This document shows, piece after piece, positions 47,648 to 56,593 of a stretch of 64,000 nt of DNA; within the stretch, counting starts at the first letter, position 1; every line of letters begins with the position of its first letter. The notes under the pieces were generated by a model, which saw only the letters and a program-made list of their open reading frames with translations, ran no database searches and was not told the origin of the DNA. Origin of the DNA: Rickettsia sp. MEAM1 (Bemisia tabaci) (lineage in GTDB: Bacteria; Pseudomonadota; Alphaproteobacteria; Rickettsiales; Rickettsiaceae); the NCBI RefSeq assembly GCF_002285905.1, contig NZ_CP016305.1:992001-1056000 (forward strand). The letters are read 5' to 3'. Both the position numbers and the translations under genes were made by a program.

Positions 47648-49513
47648 ATGGTAACTTCAATGTCGAAAACAATAGAAGTCATAATAAAAAGCGAAAGTGA
47701 GGATGAAGAAGAGTATTTTGAACCTTTATCAGATGATGTTCATAATTTTAATTTTTTAAAAGAACAAGCTTTAAAACTTCTTCCTGAAGTTAATTATTTA
47801 CTTAAAAAAGCAGATAAAGAAAATGTTATAGTAATAGGACCGTCTGATAGTGGTAGGGTTGATGTTTTAAAAACTTTAACTAATGAAAATTCTGAACAAT
47901 TCAGTTCGCAATATGCATCAAACATAAATTTACCAAGAGGTTTAAAAATTAATGATAAAGTACTTTGGGAATGTTCTAATAAAATAAAGACTAATACAAC
48001 TGATAAAGAATCTATCCTTCAAGCACTAGTTAATAGATTCTTTTTGAAAAATATATTACAAAATTCAGATAAAGTAGGATTTATTGTAGTGGTACCACAA
48101 AAAACAACAGTTAATGAAACTGTTGAGAACTTTACTGCAATTATAGACGATTTTATAGACATGTTCCCTGAAGCAAATCATGAAAATTTAAAAGAAAATG
48201 TTACATTCGTAGTAACAAAATTTAATAAAAATACCCAAGAATCATTTGTACAATTATTAAAAAATCAAGAAGTCATATTAGAATATTTTCCGCAATTATT
48301 TGAAGATTTATATTATTTATATGCTTCTAACACACCAAATGAAGAGGTCACTTTAAAACTAGAAAATATTAATACGAGTGAGAAAAAAATAAATATAAAG
48401 AAATTAAATTCACTTTTTTCAATAGATCATTATAATGCAGCTCATTTAGAATTAGTACAAAGCTTATATGATAGTAGAGAGTCAAATATATCTAAAATAT
48501 ATGATGTTATTCGATTAATTTTTACGGAAAAAGGCTTTAATATATATAAAACGCTTAATTGCTCAAAATTTTGTGATCTGTTTAATTATAATAATTTTAT
48601 TCAACCATTTTCCAAAAAATTAAATTATCCAGCTTTGGAAACAAATCCATCTCATTTTCTAGGATTACAGCAATTATTTGAACTTGAAGAAGTTTTAAAT
48701 CAACAAGATAATGATAAACTACCGACAGGGCTTAAAGTTTTAAGTATTTTAAAAAAATTTGTTAATGATAAAGCAATACATGATAAAATGGAGGATTATT
48801 ATTATGTATTAGATCAGCAAATTAGAGAAGTACTATTTTTCCAAGAAGCATTAAATTCTAATAAATCTTATAAATTAGAAATCTGTAAGTCATTTATAAA
48901 TGATAATTATCTTTCTTCCATAAAAAATATTCAGCCTCAAGATAATAAACCTATAGAATATTATAGAGAAGCCATAAAATGGCTGAATAGATATAATGAA
49001 CCTAAAGAAATTGAAAAAATTAAAGCTACATGTTACTTAAAAATCGCTAATCTTCTTAGTAAAGCAGAAAATTATGAGGAAGCATTAGTTAATTATCATT
49101 ATGCTCTTAAATATAATGAGAATTGTAAAACAATATATAACGAAATGGCTGATATATTATATAAATTAGGAAAAAAACAAGCAGCTGTTGAATTTTATAA
49201 ACCCAATAACAAGTTTTTTCACATATTAAAAACCTTAGATAGTATTTCAAATGATGATATTGATAATGTAACCCCGTATCGTCAAAAAGGAGATTATCTA
49301 ATTTCTCAAAAACAAGATGAAGAGGCTGCATATCAATATATTTTAGCCATGAGCGTAGAGTCTACGCCTTGTAAAAAACAGAATATGTTATTTAAGGTAG
49401 TAAGTGCCTTAGAGGGAACTTTAAGTGTCGAACCAAATCCTACATGTATTTCTGTAGATATGAAAGAAAAATATATGACAGAAGTAATAGGTAAGTATCC
49501 TGAAATAATATAG
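47648..49513 (+). CDS. Large unknown protein: P-loop-like N-terminal domain plus TPR
   Basis: 621 residues, starting just after the pbpC stop (MVTSMSKTIEVI, or the ATG at 47660). An acidic N-terminus (ESEDEEEYFEP) is followed by NVIVIGPSDSGRVDVLKTLT (about 59-78), shaped like beta1-P-loop-helix but with Arg where GKS/T is expected, then KVGFIVVVPQ and NVTFVVTKFNKN (about 186-197, TKxx-like). The middle is helical and unfamiliar. TPR repeats occupy about 440-525 (CYLKIANLLSKAENYEEALV, NYHYALKYNENCKTIYNEMA). May be a degenerate GTPase-type scaffold; function unknown. Confidence 0.6.
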   Translation: MVTSMSKTIEVIIKSESEDEEEYFEPLSDDVHNFNFLKEQALKLLPEVNYLLKKADKENVIVIGPSDSGRVDVLKTLTNENSEQFSSQYASNINLPRGLKINDKVLWECSNKIKTNTTDKESILQALVNRFFLKNILQNSDKVGFIVVVPQKTTVNETVENFTAIIDDFIDMFPEANHENLKENVTFVVTKFNKNTQESFVQLLKNQEVILEYFPQLFEDLYYLYASNTPNEEVTLKLENINTSEKKINIKKLNSLFSIDHYNAAHLELVQSLYDSRESNISKIYDVIRLIFTEKGFNIYKTLNCSKFCDLFNYNNFIQPFSKKLNYPALETNPSHFLGLQQLFELEEVLNQQDNDKLPTGLKVLSILKKFVNDKAIHDKMEDYYYVLDQQIREVLFFQEALNSNKSYKLEICKSFINDNYLSSIKNIQPQDNKPIEYYREAIKWLNRYNEPKEIEKIKATCYLKIANLLSKAENYEEALVNYHYALKYNENCKTIYNEMADILYKLGKKQAAVEFYKPNNKFFHILKTLDSISNDDIDNVTPYRQKGDYLISQKQDEEAAYQYILAMSVESTPCKKQNMLFKVVSALEGTLSVEPNPTCISVDMKEKYMTEVIGKYPEII

Positions 49514-49528
49514 TATAGTAAACTGATT

Positions 49529-50885
49529 GAGGGTGTCAGGAAGTTTGTGTAAGTTGTAAAAATAGTTAAGAATAAAAATAACATAAACAACTTACATGGA
49601 GCTAATATGAAGAACAATAACAAAGTATCAAATCCAGCTATAGAAAAATTAGTATCAGAAATACTATCACAAAGTGATCCATCTGAAATATTTGGTAAAG
49701 AAGGGATATTTCAGGGAATTAAAAAGCAGATAGTAAATAAGATTTTAGAGAAAGAAATGGAATCTCATATAGGTTATGAGAAACATTCTAAAAATGAGAA
49801 ATACTCAGATAACAGACGTAATGGTAATTATGAAAAGACTCTAATAGATCCAGAAGGTCGTAAATTGACAGTAGAAGTGCCAAGGGATCGGGATGGAGAA
49901 TTTGAACCTCAACTAATTCCAAAAGGAGTGCGTAAATTTGAAGGATTTGATGATAAAGTAATATCCTTATATGCTCGGGGAATGACCATTAGGGAAATAC
50001 AAGGGCACTTAGAAGAACTATATGCCACCAAGGTATCATCTGAGTTAATATCAAAGGTAACTGATGGTATTTTAGAGGAAGTAACTGCTTGGCAGAATAG
50101 AGCACTTGATAATGTATATCCTATAATGTACTTAGATTGTATTCATGTTAAGGCAAGAGATAATCATGTAATAATAAATAAAGCGGTTTATCTAGCTATT
50201 GGAGTGAATATGGAGGGCAAGAAAGAGCTATTAGGAATTTGGATAGGCAAGAATGAAGGGTGTAAATTTTGGATGCAGGTAGTAACAGAACTGAAGAATC
50301 GAGGAGTTGCACAAATATATGTTGCATGTGTTGATGGTCTTAAGGGTTTTCCAGAGGCGATAAATAGCATTTTTCCAAAGACGATAGTGCAGTTGTGTAT
50401 TGTTCATATGGTAAGAAATTCTGTAAAATACGTATCATACAAAGATCTAAAAGCGGTAACAGCTGATTTAAAAGCAGTTTATTCTGCAATAAATGAAGCA
50501 GAGGGATTAAGAGAATTACAAAACTTTGCCAAAAAATGGGATGAAAAATATCCAGTTATTTTTGACATATGGCAACGAAATTGGTCTGGCATAGCTCCAT
50601 TTTTTAGCTTTCCGGAAGACATTAGGAAGGCGATTTACACTACTAATGCTATTGAATCCACTAACCGTCAAATTCGTAAAATTATTAAAAATAAAGGAGT
50701 ATTTCCAGATGACAAATCGATTCAGAAAATAATCTTTTTGGCGTTGACAAATGCCTCTAAAAAATGGACAATGCCTATTAAGAATTGGGCGATGGCTTTA
50801 AATCAATTTGCTATACTTTGTGATACTAATTTACAAAATTGGGCAAATGGAGAAATCGTACTTACACAAAAAATCTGACAGACCC
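49529..50885 (+). mobile_element. IS256-family insertion sequence (1357 bp)
   Basis: Imperfect terminal inverted repeats GAGGGTGTCAGGAAGTTTGT... and the reverse complement of ...ACAAAAAATCTGACAGACCC, flanked by an exact 8-bp target duplication AACTGATT (49521-49528 and 50886-50893). Both features match IS256. It carries one intact transposase, so it is complete and probably recent. It landed inside a palindromic repeat (TATAGTAAACTGATT left; AACTGAGTTTACTATA right). Confidence 0.92.
49607..50878 (+). CDS. IS256/Mutator-family transposase
   Basis: 423 residues, normal length. DDE catalytic residues appear in YLDCIHVKARDN (first Asp, about 172), YVACVDGLKGFPEAI (second Asp, about 245) and TTNAIESTNRQIRK (Glu, about 347). 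The Mutator-type signature VQLCIVHMVRNSVKYVSYKD is present. N-terminal DNA-binding part: YEKHSKNEKYSDNRRNGNYE. Cut-and-paste or copy-paste DNA transposition. Confidence 0.96.
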   Translation: MKNNNKVSNPAIEKLVSEILSQSDPSEIFGKEGIFQGIKKQIVNKILEKEMESHIGYEKHSKNEKYSDNRRNGNYEKTLIDPEGRKLTVEVPRDRDGEFEPQLIPKGVRKFEGFDDKVISLYARGMTIREIQGHLEELYATKVSSELISKVTDGILEEVTAWQNRALDNVYPIMYLDCIHVKARDNHVIINKAVYLAIGVNMEGKKELLGIWIGKNEGCKFWMQVVTELKNRGVAQIYVACVDGLKGFPEAINSIFPKTIVQLCIVHMVRNSVKYVSYKDLKAVTADLKAVYSAINEAEGLRELQNFAKKWDEKYPVIFDIWQRNWSGIAPFFSFPEDIRKAIYTTNAIESTNRQIRKIIKNKGVFPDDKSIQKIIFLALTNASKKWTMPIKNWAMALNQFAILCDTNLQNWANGEIVLTQKI

Positions 50886-50893
50886 AACTGATT

Positions 50894-51098
50894 TGAACGC
50901 ATGTAGCAGGTTGCTCGTCGTCTCGCCTATTATTATAGGCTCTACCCTCACGCCTGTCACAAAATTCAACTGAGTTTACTATATGTACGCAGCTAGTATA
51001 AGCTTCAAGATCGATTCCTCTTTTCCAAATAAAACTTCATTACCAATTTAGAATAAGATTCTACAAAAAATCTTATTCTAAACAATGCGTTATATTTA
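50894..51098. repeat. Repeat DNA and terminator after the IS256 element
   Basis: The sequence following the element contains GCATGTAGCAGGTTGCTCGT, the palindrome partner AACTGAGTTTACTATA (50971-50986), a half copy of the 10.0/14.4-kb family (51016-51045), and a 14-bp hairpin TTTAGAATAAGATT (51047-51060) with AATCTTATTCTAAA (51069-51082), which is a good minus-strand terminator for the next gene. Confidence 0.65.
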
Positions 51099-51341
51099 TT
51101 ATATTTTGTTATTAGCTTCCTTAGATTCTGCTTCTTGTTGTAATTTATACTCTGCTGCTTTTTCTTCTACATAGCTAAAAAAGAAATAACAGAAAGTTAA
51201 AAAACTGGTTAAAATTATTGCAAAAGTTAATAATATTAGTTTAAGCTCTTTTTTTGAATTTTCAGACTTTAATCGTTTTTCTTCTTCTTCATCAAACTGA
51301 TACTCAGACGTTAAAATTTGCTCTTCTTCTGTATTGTTCAT
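51099..51341 (-). CDS. Small single-pass membrane protein, unknown
   Basis: 80 residues: an acidic N-terminus (YQFDEEEEKRLKSENSKKEL), one membrane helix (about 33-55, LKLILLTFAIILTSFLTFCY), then a Glu/Lys/Ala-rich helix (VEEKAAEYKLQQEAESKE). Topology suggests an inner-membrane anchor with charged tails. It ends before a strong hairpin and lies 3' of a broken lysozyme gene on the same strand. Confidence 0.6.
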   Translation of the reverse strand: MNNTEEEQILTSEYQFDEEEEKRLKSENSKKELKLILLTFAIILTSFLTFCYFFFSYVEEKAAEYKLQQEAESKEANNKI

Positions 51342-51839
51342 ATGCTAATCCTTTAGTAATTTAGTTTAAACGATCATGAAAAAGCTATAGCAAGAATTAA
51401 AATAAGTCAACAATTTTAATTTTCGGTTGTATTTCTACCTAAGAATATAGCTCTCTCAATTTGTCTACGTTTAACAAGACCTTTCAATTTTTTACCTTTA
51501 ACATGAATCCATTTAAGGAATTCATCGGCAGCTTCTAGGTGCTTATTTTGGTTGAGTTTTTTAAGCAATGTAGAATTTTTAAATGCTGTGCTACCACAAT
51601 TGAAGATGAAAGAAATTAATGCTACTTGTTGATTAATGTTTAAAGAACTGTGGCAGTATTTATATAAAACACAATTTACTTCTGCTATATCTGCATTAAG
51701 TAATTTTTCAGCATCTTCTAGGGTTATTTTATTATCTAAATATGACATTTCATGAGGTTTTATTACATGACCATAACCAATTGTTTTAAGTCCTGCTTGG
51801 CAATAATAAGGAGTGAGTTGTAGAGATTCAAATTGTTTA

Positions 51840-52403
51840 ATGTCCCCATTCGGGGATCAAAAATCCCTCGCCTTTAGGCGAAGGGAAGATATAATAAAAT
51901 TGCTTTAGCAATGAATTTATATCAAGAAATATGAGAAGTTATAGAAAGAATAGTCATAGTCAGTATGATTTAAAAGTGCATCTTATATGGATACCAAAAT
52001 ATAGGAAGAGAATATTGATAGGCAAAGTATCGGAAAGGACTAGAGATTTACTGAGGCAGATTTGTATGGAACATGAAGTACATATAATTTCAGGGAAAAT
52101 ATCATGTGATCACGTACATATGTTTATCTCATATAAGCCGCAAATATCTCTTAGCAAGTTAGTACAGTATTTAAAAGGCATTAGCTCAAGAATTTTATTG
52201 CAAGAATTTACTCATTTACGAAAACAATTTTGGGGCAATCATTTGTGGGCTAGGGGCTATATGGCAGTCAGTTCAGGTAATATAACTGATGAAATGATAC
52301 AGCACTATATTGATGAACAGGAAGGTGAACCTGTGAATGATGATCGATTTCTAATCGATTCCACTTTATAACCCCTCAGCTTATAGCTGAGGGTTGTTTA
52401 GTT
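51840..52403 (+). mobile_element. IS200/IS605-type element, copy F (564 bp)
   Basis: Gly-31 subtype, opposite in orientation to the lysozyme gene. It differs from the others by C to A in the left loop (CCCCATTCGGGG) and G to A before the leader ORF (TAATAAAATT), so it is the most diverged at its left end. Excision at these limits restores the lysozyme frame. Confidence 0.93.
51931..52371 (+). CDS. tnpA: IS200-type Y1 transposase TnpA (copy F)
   Basis: 146 residues, same protein as copies D and E. Catalytic motifs intact. Confidence 0.95.
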   Translation: MRSYRKNSHSQYDLKVHLIWIPKYRKRILIGKVSERTRDLLRQICMEHEVHIISGKISCDHVHMFISYKPQISLSKLVQYLKGISSRILLQEFTHLRKQFWGNHLWARGYMAVSSGNITDEMIQHYIDEQEGEPVNDDRFLIDSTL

Positions 52404-52662
52404 AAGACTTTAGCAAGTTGTAGGGCAAGCATTGAAGTAATATTTTTAATTAATCATCGATGATGATAATCAAAAAAATAGTATCGACTAAGTTTTTCTA
52501 ACTAAAAAATTTAAAACGTGGCACTTGATATCTATCTACAGCGACTGATTCGTTAAAAATTGTTTAGCGTTCGCTATAATGTTTATATATTCATATTCCT
52601 ACTTGTATTTTGTTGTTTGATAAGTATAACTATACTATTAGTTGTATTCAATATACGAAGTT

Positions 52663-53250
52663 ATGATAACAAAAAATATACAATATTATGATAATAATGC
52701 ACAGTCGTTTTATGATAAAACGATTAATCTAGATTTATCTGATAGCTATAAAGAGTTTATAAGTTATTTACCTGAGAAAGCTCATATTCTAGATGCAGGG
52801 TGCAGGGCAGGGCGTGATACAAAATATTTTCTGAGCCAAAATTATCAAGTAACTGCTTTTGATGGTTCAAGCGAAATGGTAAAATTAGCTTCAAAAGCAA
52901 CAGGGATTGATATTCTACATTTAAGTTTTCAGGATATGGATTTTGAAAATATATTTGATGGAGTTTTGGCTCAAGCTTCATTACTACATGTTCCTTATAG
53001 TGAAACAAAAGATGTTTACAAAAAAATTCACAGGGCATTGAAACCAGATGGAATTTTTTATGCTTGTTATACTCATGGGGATGATTTAGTGCAAGCTGAT
53101 GAACGAGATTTTTATAATATGAATGAAGATATAGTAAAGCCTTATTTCGATGGACTTTTTGATATAATTAAAATGTGGACAAGCGAAGACGGTAGAATCT
53201 CCGCAAGTAAAGATAAATTATGGTTCAATTTTATTGTGAGGAAAAAGTAA
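52663..53250 (+). CDS. SAM-dependent methyltransferase (class I)
   Basis: 195 residues from ATG 52663 (MITKNIQYYDNNAQSFYDKT); an upstream TTG at 52642 is less likely. Motif I HILDAGCRAGRDTKYFLSQN (about 42-61), motif II-like FDGSSEMVKLASK, and FDGVLAQASLLHVPY followed by ALKPDGIFYACY. Resembles small tellurite-resistance/UbiE-type methyltransferases, but the substrate cannot be told. Surrounded by accessory DNA. Confidence 0.82.
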   Translation: MITKNIQYYDNNAQSFYDKTINLDLSDSYKEFISYLPEKAHILDAGCRAGRDTKYFLSQNYQVTAFDGSSEMVKLASKATGIDILHLSFQDMDFENIFDGVLAQASLLHVPYSETKDVYKKIHRALKPDGIFYACYTHGDDLVQADERDFYNMNEDIVKPYFDGLFDIIKMWTSEDGRISASKDKLWFNFIVRKK

Positions 53251-53258
53251 TAAAATAA

Positions 53259-54137
53259 TGAAAAAATAATTTTTATATATCTGATATTTTTTATTTCAAT
53301 ATCTAATGTTTTTGCTGTTGATTGTGAAGAGCCAATGACTCAATCAGCAATTAATTATTGCAATTTACCAAAAGAGTGGCAAAAGCTTTGCCCTATTTTG
53401 AACGCAAGAGTAGAGCAAACTCCTCGAAAAATGAAGTTACAAGAATCAAATGCAAAAAGTTTAGAGAAGTTTTTAAGCTCTACTAATTATAATTTCATCT
53501 ATTTATCTGAGTTACAAAATTTTCTACCGAAAAATACCCTTGAGTTATTAATAGCTATCAATGAGAGAAGCTTAGATAAAAAAGAAGCGGATATAATGGC
53601 AAAATATTTGCAAGAATTAATAGAATCTTATAATTTTCAAAATGTTGCTGCGTTTGATGAAAATACTTCTCATATTATAGGTAGAGATTGGCATGATATT
53701 GATTATTCTGGTGAAGGCATGACTTGGCAAGGTCAAAAAGCAAAGTATGCTCCTTACGGTATAACAGATTTTAAATCTATAAATTGTTTGAAAAAGTTCT
53801 TTGCAGTTGAATCAAAGTTGCCATACTTTACTAAAATATATAAGCCTCGAGTATTAAAAAAGCATCATACTCCTCACGGAAATGCAGGCTGTATTGTTAG
53901 AAGGATAATTCTATTTTAGTTGTAAAAACGTTAAACTCAGGTAAATCAAAAGATTTTAGTGGCAGGTTCTATGTTTATGAGTGTCATATAATAGACAAAG
54001 ATTTTACTCTTCCTAAGAACAATTTACTAAAAATACCAAGTAATGCTATAAATGAAATTTCAGAGGTTAAATTTATTGAAATAGATGACCTAACCCCTGA
54101 AAATGTACGTTTTCTTTCAGCTTTATCGCATATATAA
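53259..54137 (+). pseudogene. Secreted protein with a NUDIX-like C-terminus, frameshifted
   Basis: A signal-peptide-like stretch (IIFIYLIFFISISNVFAVDC) lies upstream of the open part (53335-53919), but its ATG at 53259 is out of frame by one base in an A-run. Near 53905 a second shift is needed to continue from HGNAGCIV into KDNSILVVKTLNSGKSKDFS and RFYVYECHIIDKDFTLP to the stop at 54137. The last part resembles a NUDIX fold lacking the GxxxxxE box, probably by deletion. The 185-codon middle has no known domain. Confidence 0.5.
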
Positions 54138-54183
54138 AGAGATTTTTAAGGCTTTACCTTAATTTTGGAAAGTTATAAAAATT

Positions 54184-54846
54184 TTATTTTTCCTGCTCCA
54201 TAGCTTTATTACGCATTTCCAAATATTCTTCTTTAGTCATTCTTTTTTCAGGATATACATACTCTAAAAACACTTTACCGTTTAAATGGTCAATCTCATG
54301 CTGAATAACCCTTGCTAAAAATCCTTCAGCAGTGCCTTCAATTTTATTACCGTTAATAGTATAAGCTACATAATGGATTTTTTTGAATCTTGCAACAGGA
54401 CCTGTAGCATTTTCTACTGAAAAGCATGCTTCATAATCTTCGTGTTTTTCATTACCTATAGGTTCATATGATGGATTAATCCAAATGCTTTTAGGCATTG
54501 TATCAGTAAGGTCAGGACGCCATTTTTTTAACTCTTCGTTATTGGCTACTGCAAACACTATAATTTGCTTTGAGATTCCTATTTGCAGAGCAGCTAGTCC
54601 TGCACAATTTTCTTCTTGATCGTATTTTTGCTCTAAAATACTTATATCATGTAAATCTTCTAAAGATAAAGGGAAGCTTAATTTTTTTGCTTTGACTCTA
54701 ATGGTTTTATTCTCTGAATTATTTAAAGTGTCAATATTTAGAGTTACATATTCCGGTAATGAAATTTTAGGGTCTATCATGTTACTTTTACAACCTGTCA
54801 TGAAAATTATTATAGTTAGTAGAAAAGCTATTTTCATATTATTCAA
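54184..54846 (-). CDS. Peptide-deformylase-like lipoprotein
   Basis: 220 residues. The N-terminus is a lipoprotein signal (IAFLLTIIIFMTGC, Cys about 19) followed by a peptide deformylase domain: motif 1 NCAGLAALQIGISKQIIV (about 81-98), motif 2 EACFSVENATG (EGCLS-like with metal Cys, about 138) and motif 3 RVIQHEIDHLNGKVF (HExxH, about 184-188). All three metal ligands are present. Normal PDF is cytosolic, so membrane export is unusual. It overlaps an upstream secreted-protein gene by 8 bp. ATG 54846 or 54837 could start. Confidence 0.8.
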   Translation of the reverse strand: MNNMKIAFLLTIIIFMTGCKSNMIDPKISLPEYVTLNIDTLNNSENKTIRVKAKKLSFPLSLEDLHDISILEQKYDQEENCAGLAALQIGISKQIIVFAVANNEELKKWRPDLTDTMPKSIWINPSYEPIGNEKHEDYEACFSVENATGPVARFKKIHYVAYTINGNKIEGTAEGFLARVIQHEIDHLNGKVFLEYVYPEKRMTKEEYLEMRNKAMEQEK

Positions 54847-55237
54847 TTTTCCTTAAAGCCGTACTGAAATATACTCCATCCCCGAGATTTACGCTACGGA
54901 AATCAAAAGACTCAAAATCTATCTCGGGTATGGGGTTTGAATAAGAACTTTTCATATCTAGCAAATTTTGTTTTTCAGCATATTCTTTGAAAGTCATATT
55001 TGGAGGTAATTTTTTGCTAGTATCTTCAAAACTAAAATACCTAATTTCATAATTAACGCCGTTAATAGTTACTTTCGAGCTGCAAATTTCAGGATGAGCA
55101 GAAGAAGAGGAGGTAGCATTTGTTATTTGCGGCATCACGTCTAACAGTTCTTTTAATTTTAAATTTCCTTCAGTGCCATACATCGCAGCTGATAAAATTA
55201 GAAAAATAAATAAACCTGAGAAATATTTTCTAAACAT
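54839..55237 (-). CDS. Secreted protein of unknown function, paired with the deformylase-like gene
   Basis: 132 residues. A signal peptide (about 1-22, FIFLILSAAMYG) then VTINGVNYEIRYFSFEDTSK, PNMTFKEYAEKQNLL and a tail FDFRSVNLGDGVYFSTALRK. Soluble after cleavage. Its 3' end overlaps the lipoprotein gene by 8 bp, so both are likely one transcript and both are predicted extracytoplasmic. No family recognised. Confidence 0.6.
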   Translation of the reverse strand: MFRKYFSGLFIFLILSAAMYGTEGNLKLKELLDVMPQITNATSSSSAHPEICSSKVTINGVNYEIRYFSFEDTSKKLPPNMTFKEYAEKQNLLDMKSSYSNPIPEIDFESFDFRSVNLGDGVYFSTALRKIE

Positions 55238-55873
55238 AACCTTATTTTTTTAAATAATATTATCTTATAAATCAAGGAATATGCCTTGTCAAGGTTGATA
55301 GAAATAGTAAATGTATTTTACAATTAATATTTACTATTTTGTAATATATCTTTTAACTTGCTATAAAAATCATTATTAATATATAGGCTTTCGTACAATT
55401 ATAAAAATATCTAAATAGGTCTATGTTTTGCCTTAATAGTTTTAATCCCATCAATAATATATTAATATATAGAAATAAGTATCTTTTCAATTAAAAGTAG
55501 AATAAAATTAAAATTTATGATATAAAGCTATTCCAGCAATAATTTTTCTTATAGCATGCAGAAAACTGGCGTTGTTGCAAGCTTTAATGTCGTTCCTGCG
55601 TGAGGCTTACCCCGCATGGATCGAGAGTCGTCATTGCGAGAAGAAACTATAAGTTTCGACGAAGCAATCCAGAAAAAATAGTAGAAAAGTACTGATTTTA
55701 GTATTTTTTTACTAGATTGCTTCGTCAATTATTTCGTAATTTCCTCGCAATGACGGATCTTTTTTAAAAACTGTTGGGTACTATTAATAAAGATACGCAA
55801 AGTAAAGATATTAAAAAAGCCTTGGAAAATAGATAGTAATATTTTTTTATACAACAAGCGGCATAAATTCAAA
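55238..55873. repeat. Intergenic region with a TCATTGCGAG palindromic unit
   Basis: 55627-55756 is one unit: CGTCATTGCGAGAAGAAACT...CGAAGCAATCCAG, an AT-rich centre (AGTACTGATTTTAGTATTTTTTTAC-like), then CTAGATTGCTTCGTC...CTCGCAATGACG. A loose TGTCGTTCCTGCGTGAGG piece precedes it. 55238-55560 is AT-rich with no gene that I can support. Confidence 0.7.
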
Positions 55874-56032
55874 TTAGATTATATCTAATTTCTTTAATAA
55901 TTTTTCTTCGTCTATTTCATTAAATTTTTTTGCCATTTTTACTAATTCTTGCTCGTTTGTTAAATTGGCATTTCTAACTAAATATTTTTTGATATTTTTA
56001 TATTTTGCTGATTCTACTGAATTCCATGTCAA

Positions 56033-56593
56033 ACTAAACAACCCTCAGCTATAAGCTGAGGGGTTATAAAGTGGAATCGATTAGAAATCGATCATCATTC
56101 ACAGGTTCACCTTCCTGTTCATCAATATAGTGCTGTATCATTTCATCAGTTATATTACCTGAACTGACTGCCATATAGCCCCTAGCCCACAAATGATTGC
56201 CCCAAAATTGTTTTCGTAAATGAGTAAATTCTTGCAATAAAATTCTTGAGCTAATGCCTTTTAAATACTGTACTAACTTGCTAAGAGATATTTGCGGCTT
56301 ATATGAGATAAACATATGTACGTGATCACATGATATTTTCCCTGAAATTATATGTACTTCATGTTCCATACAAATCTGCCTCAGTAAATCTCTAGTCCTT
56401 TCCGATACTTTGCCTATCAATATTCTCTTCCTATATTTTGGTATCCATATAAGATGCACTTTTAAATCATACTGACTATGACTATTCTTTCTATAACTTC
56501 TCATTTCTTGATATAAATTCATTGCTAAAGCAATTTCATTATATCTTCCCTTCGCCTAAAGGCGAGGGATTTTTGATCCCCGAAGGGGGACAT
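56033..56593 (-). mobile_element. IS200/IS605-type element, copy G (561 bp)
   Basis: Gly-31 subtype with a 3-bp deletion just before the transposase start. Same orientation as the LRR gene. Its limits restore the LRR frame at the junction. Confidence 0.92.
56064..56522 (-). CDS. tnpA: IS200-type Y1 transposase TnpA with N-terminal fusion (copy G)
   Basis: 152 residues. The 3-bp deletion removes the TGA of the leader ORF, so MNLYQE is joined to the usual MRSYRKNSHS start. The original ATG is kept, so both forms may be made. The rest equals copies D-F. Confidence 0.93.
   Translation of the reverse strand: MNLYQEMRSYRKNSHSQYDLKVHLIWIPKYRKRILIGKVSERTRDLLRQICMEHEVHIISGKISCDHVHMFISYKPQISLSKLVQYLKGISSRILLQEFTHLRKQFWGNHLWARGYMAVSSGNITDEMIQHYIDEQEGEPVNDDRFLIDSTL

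Larger units (their letters stand above)
51416..52432 (-). pseudogene. GH24 (phage-type) lysozyme split by IS200 copy F
   Basis: Removing 51840-52403 joins MLALQLAKVFK (ATG 52432) to QFESLQLTPYYCQAGLKTIG and then YGHV...PHEMSYLDNKITLEDAEKLL and the open 3' part to 51416, in frame. KxFE (catalytic Glu) and TIGYGH (Thr) are the GH24 hallmarks, and ALISFIFNCGSTAFKNSTLL is the matching C-terminal helix. About 150 residues, normal endolysin size. An ATG at 51748 could give the C-terminal part, but without the active site. Muramidase cutting peptidoglycan; probably phage- or host-acquired. Confidence 0.85.
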
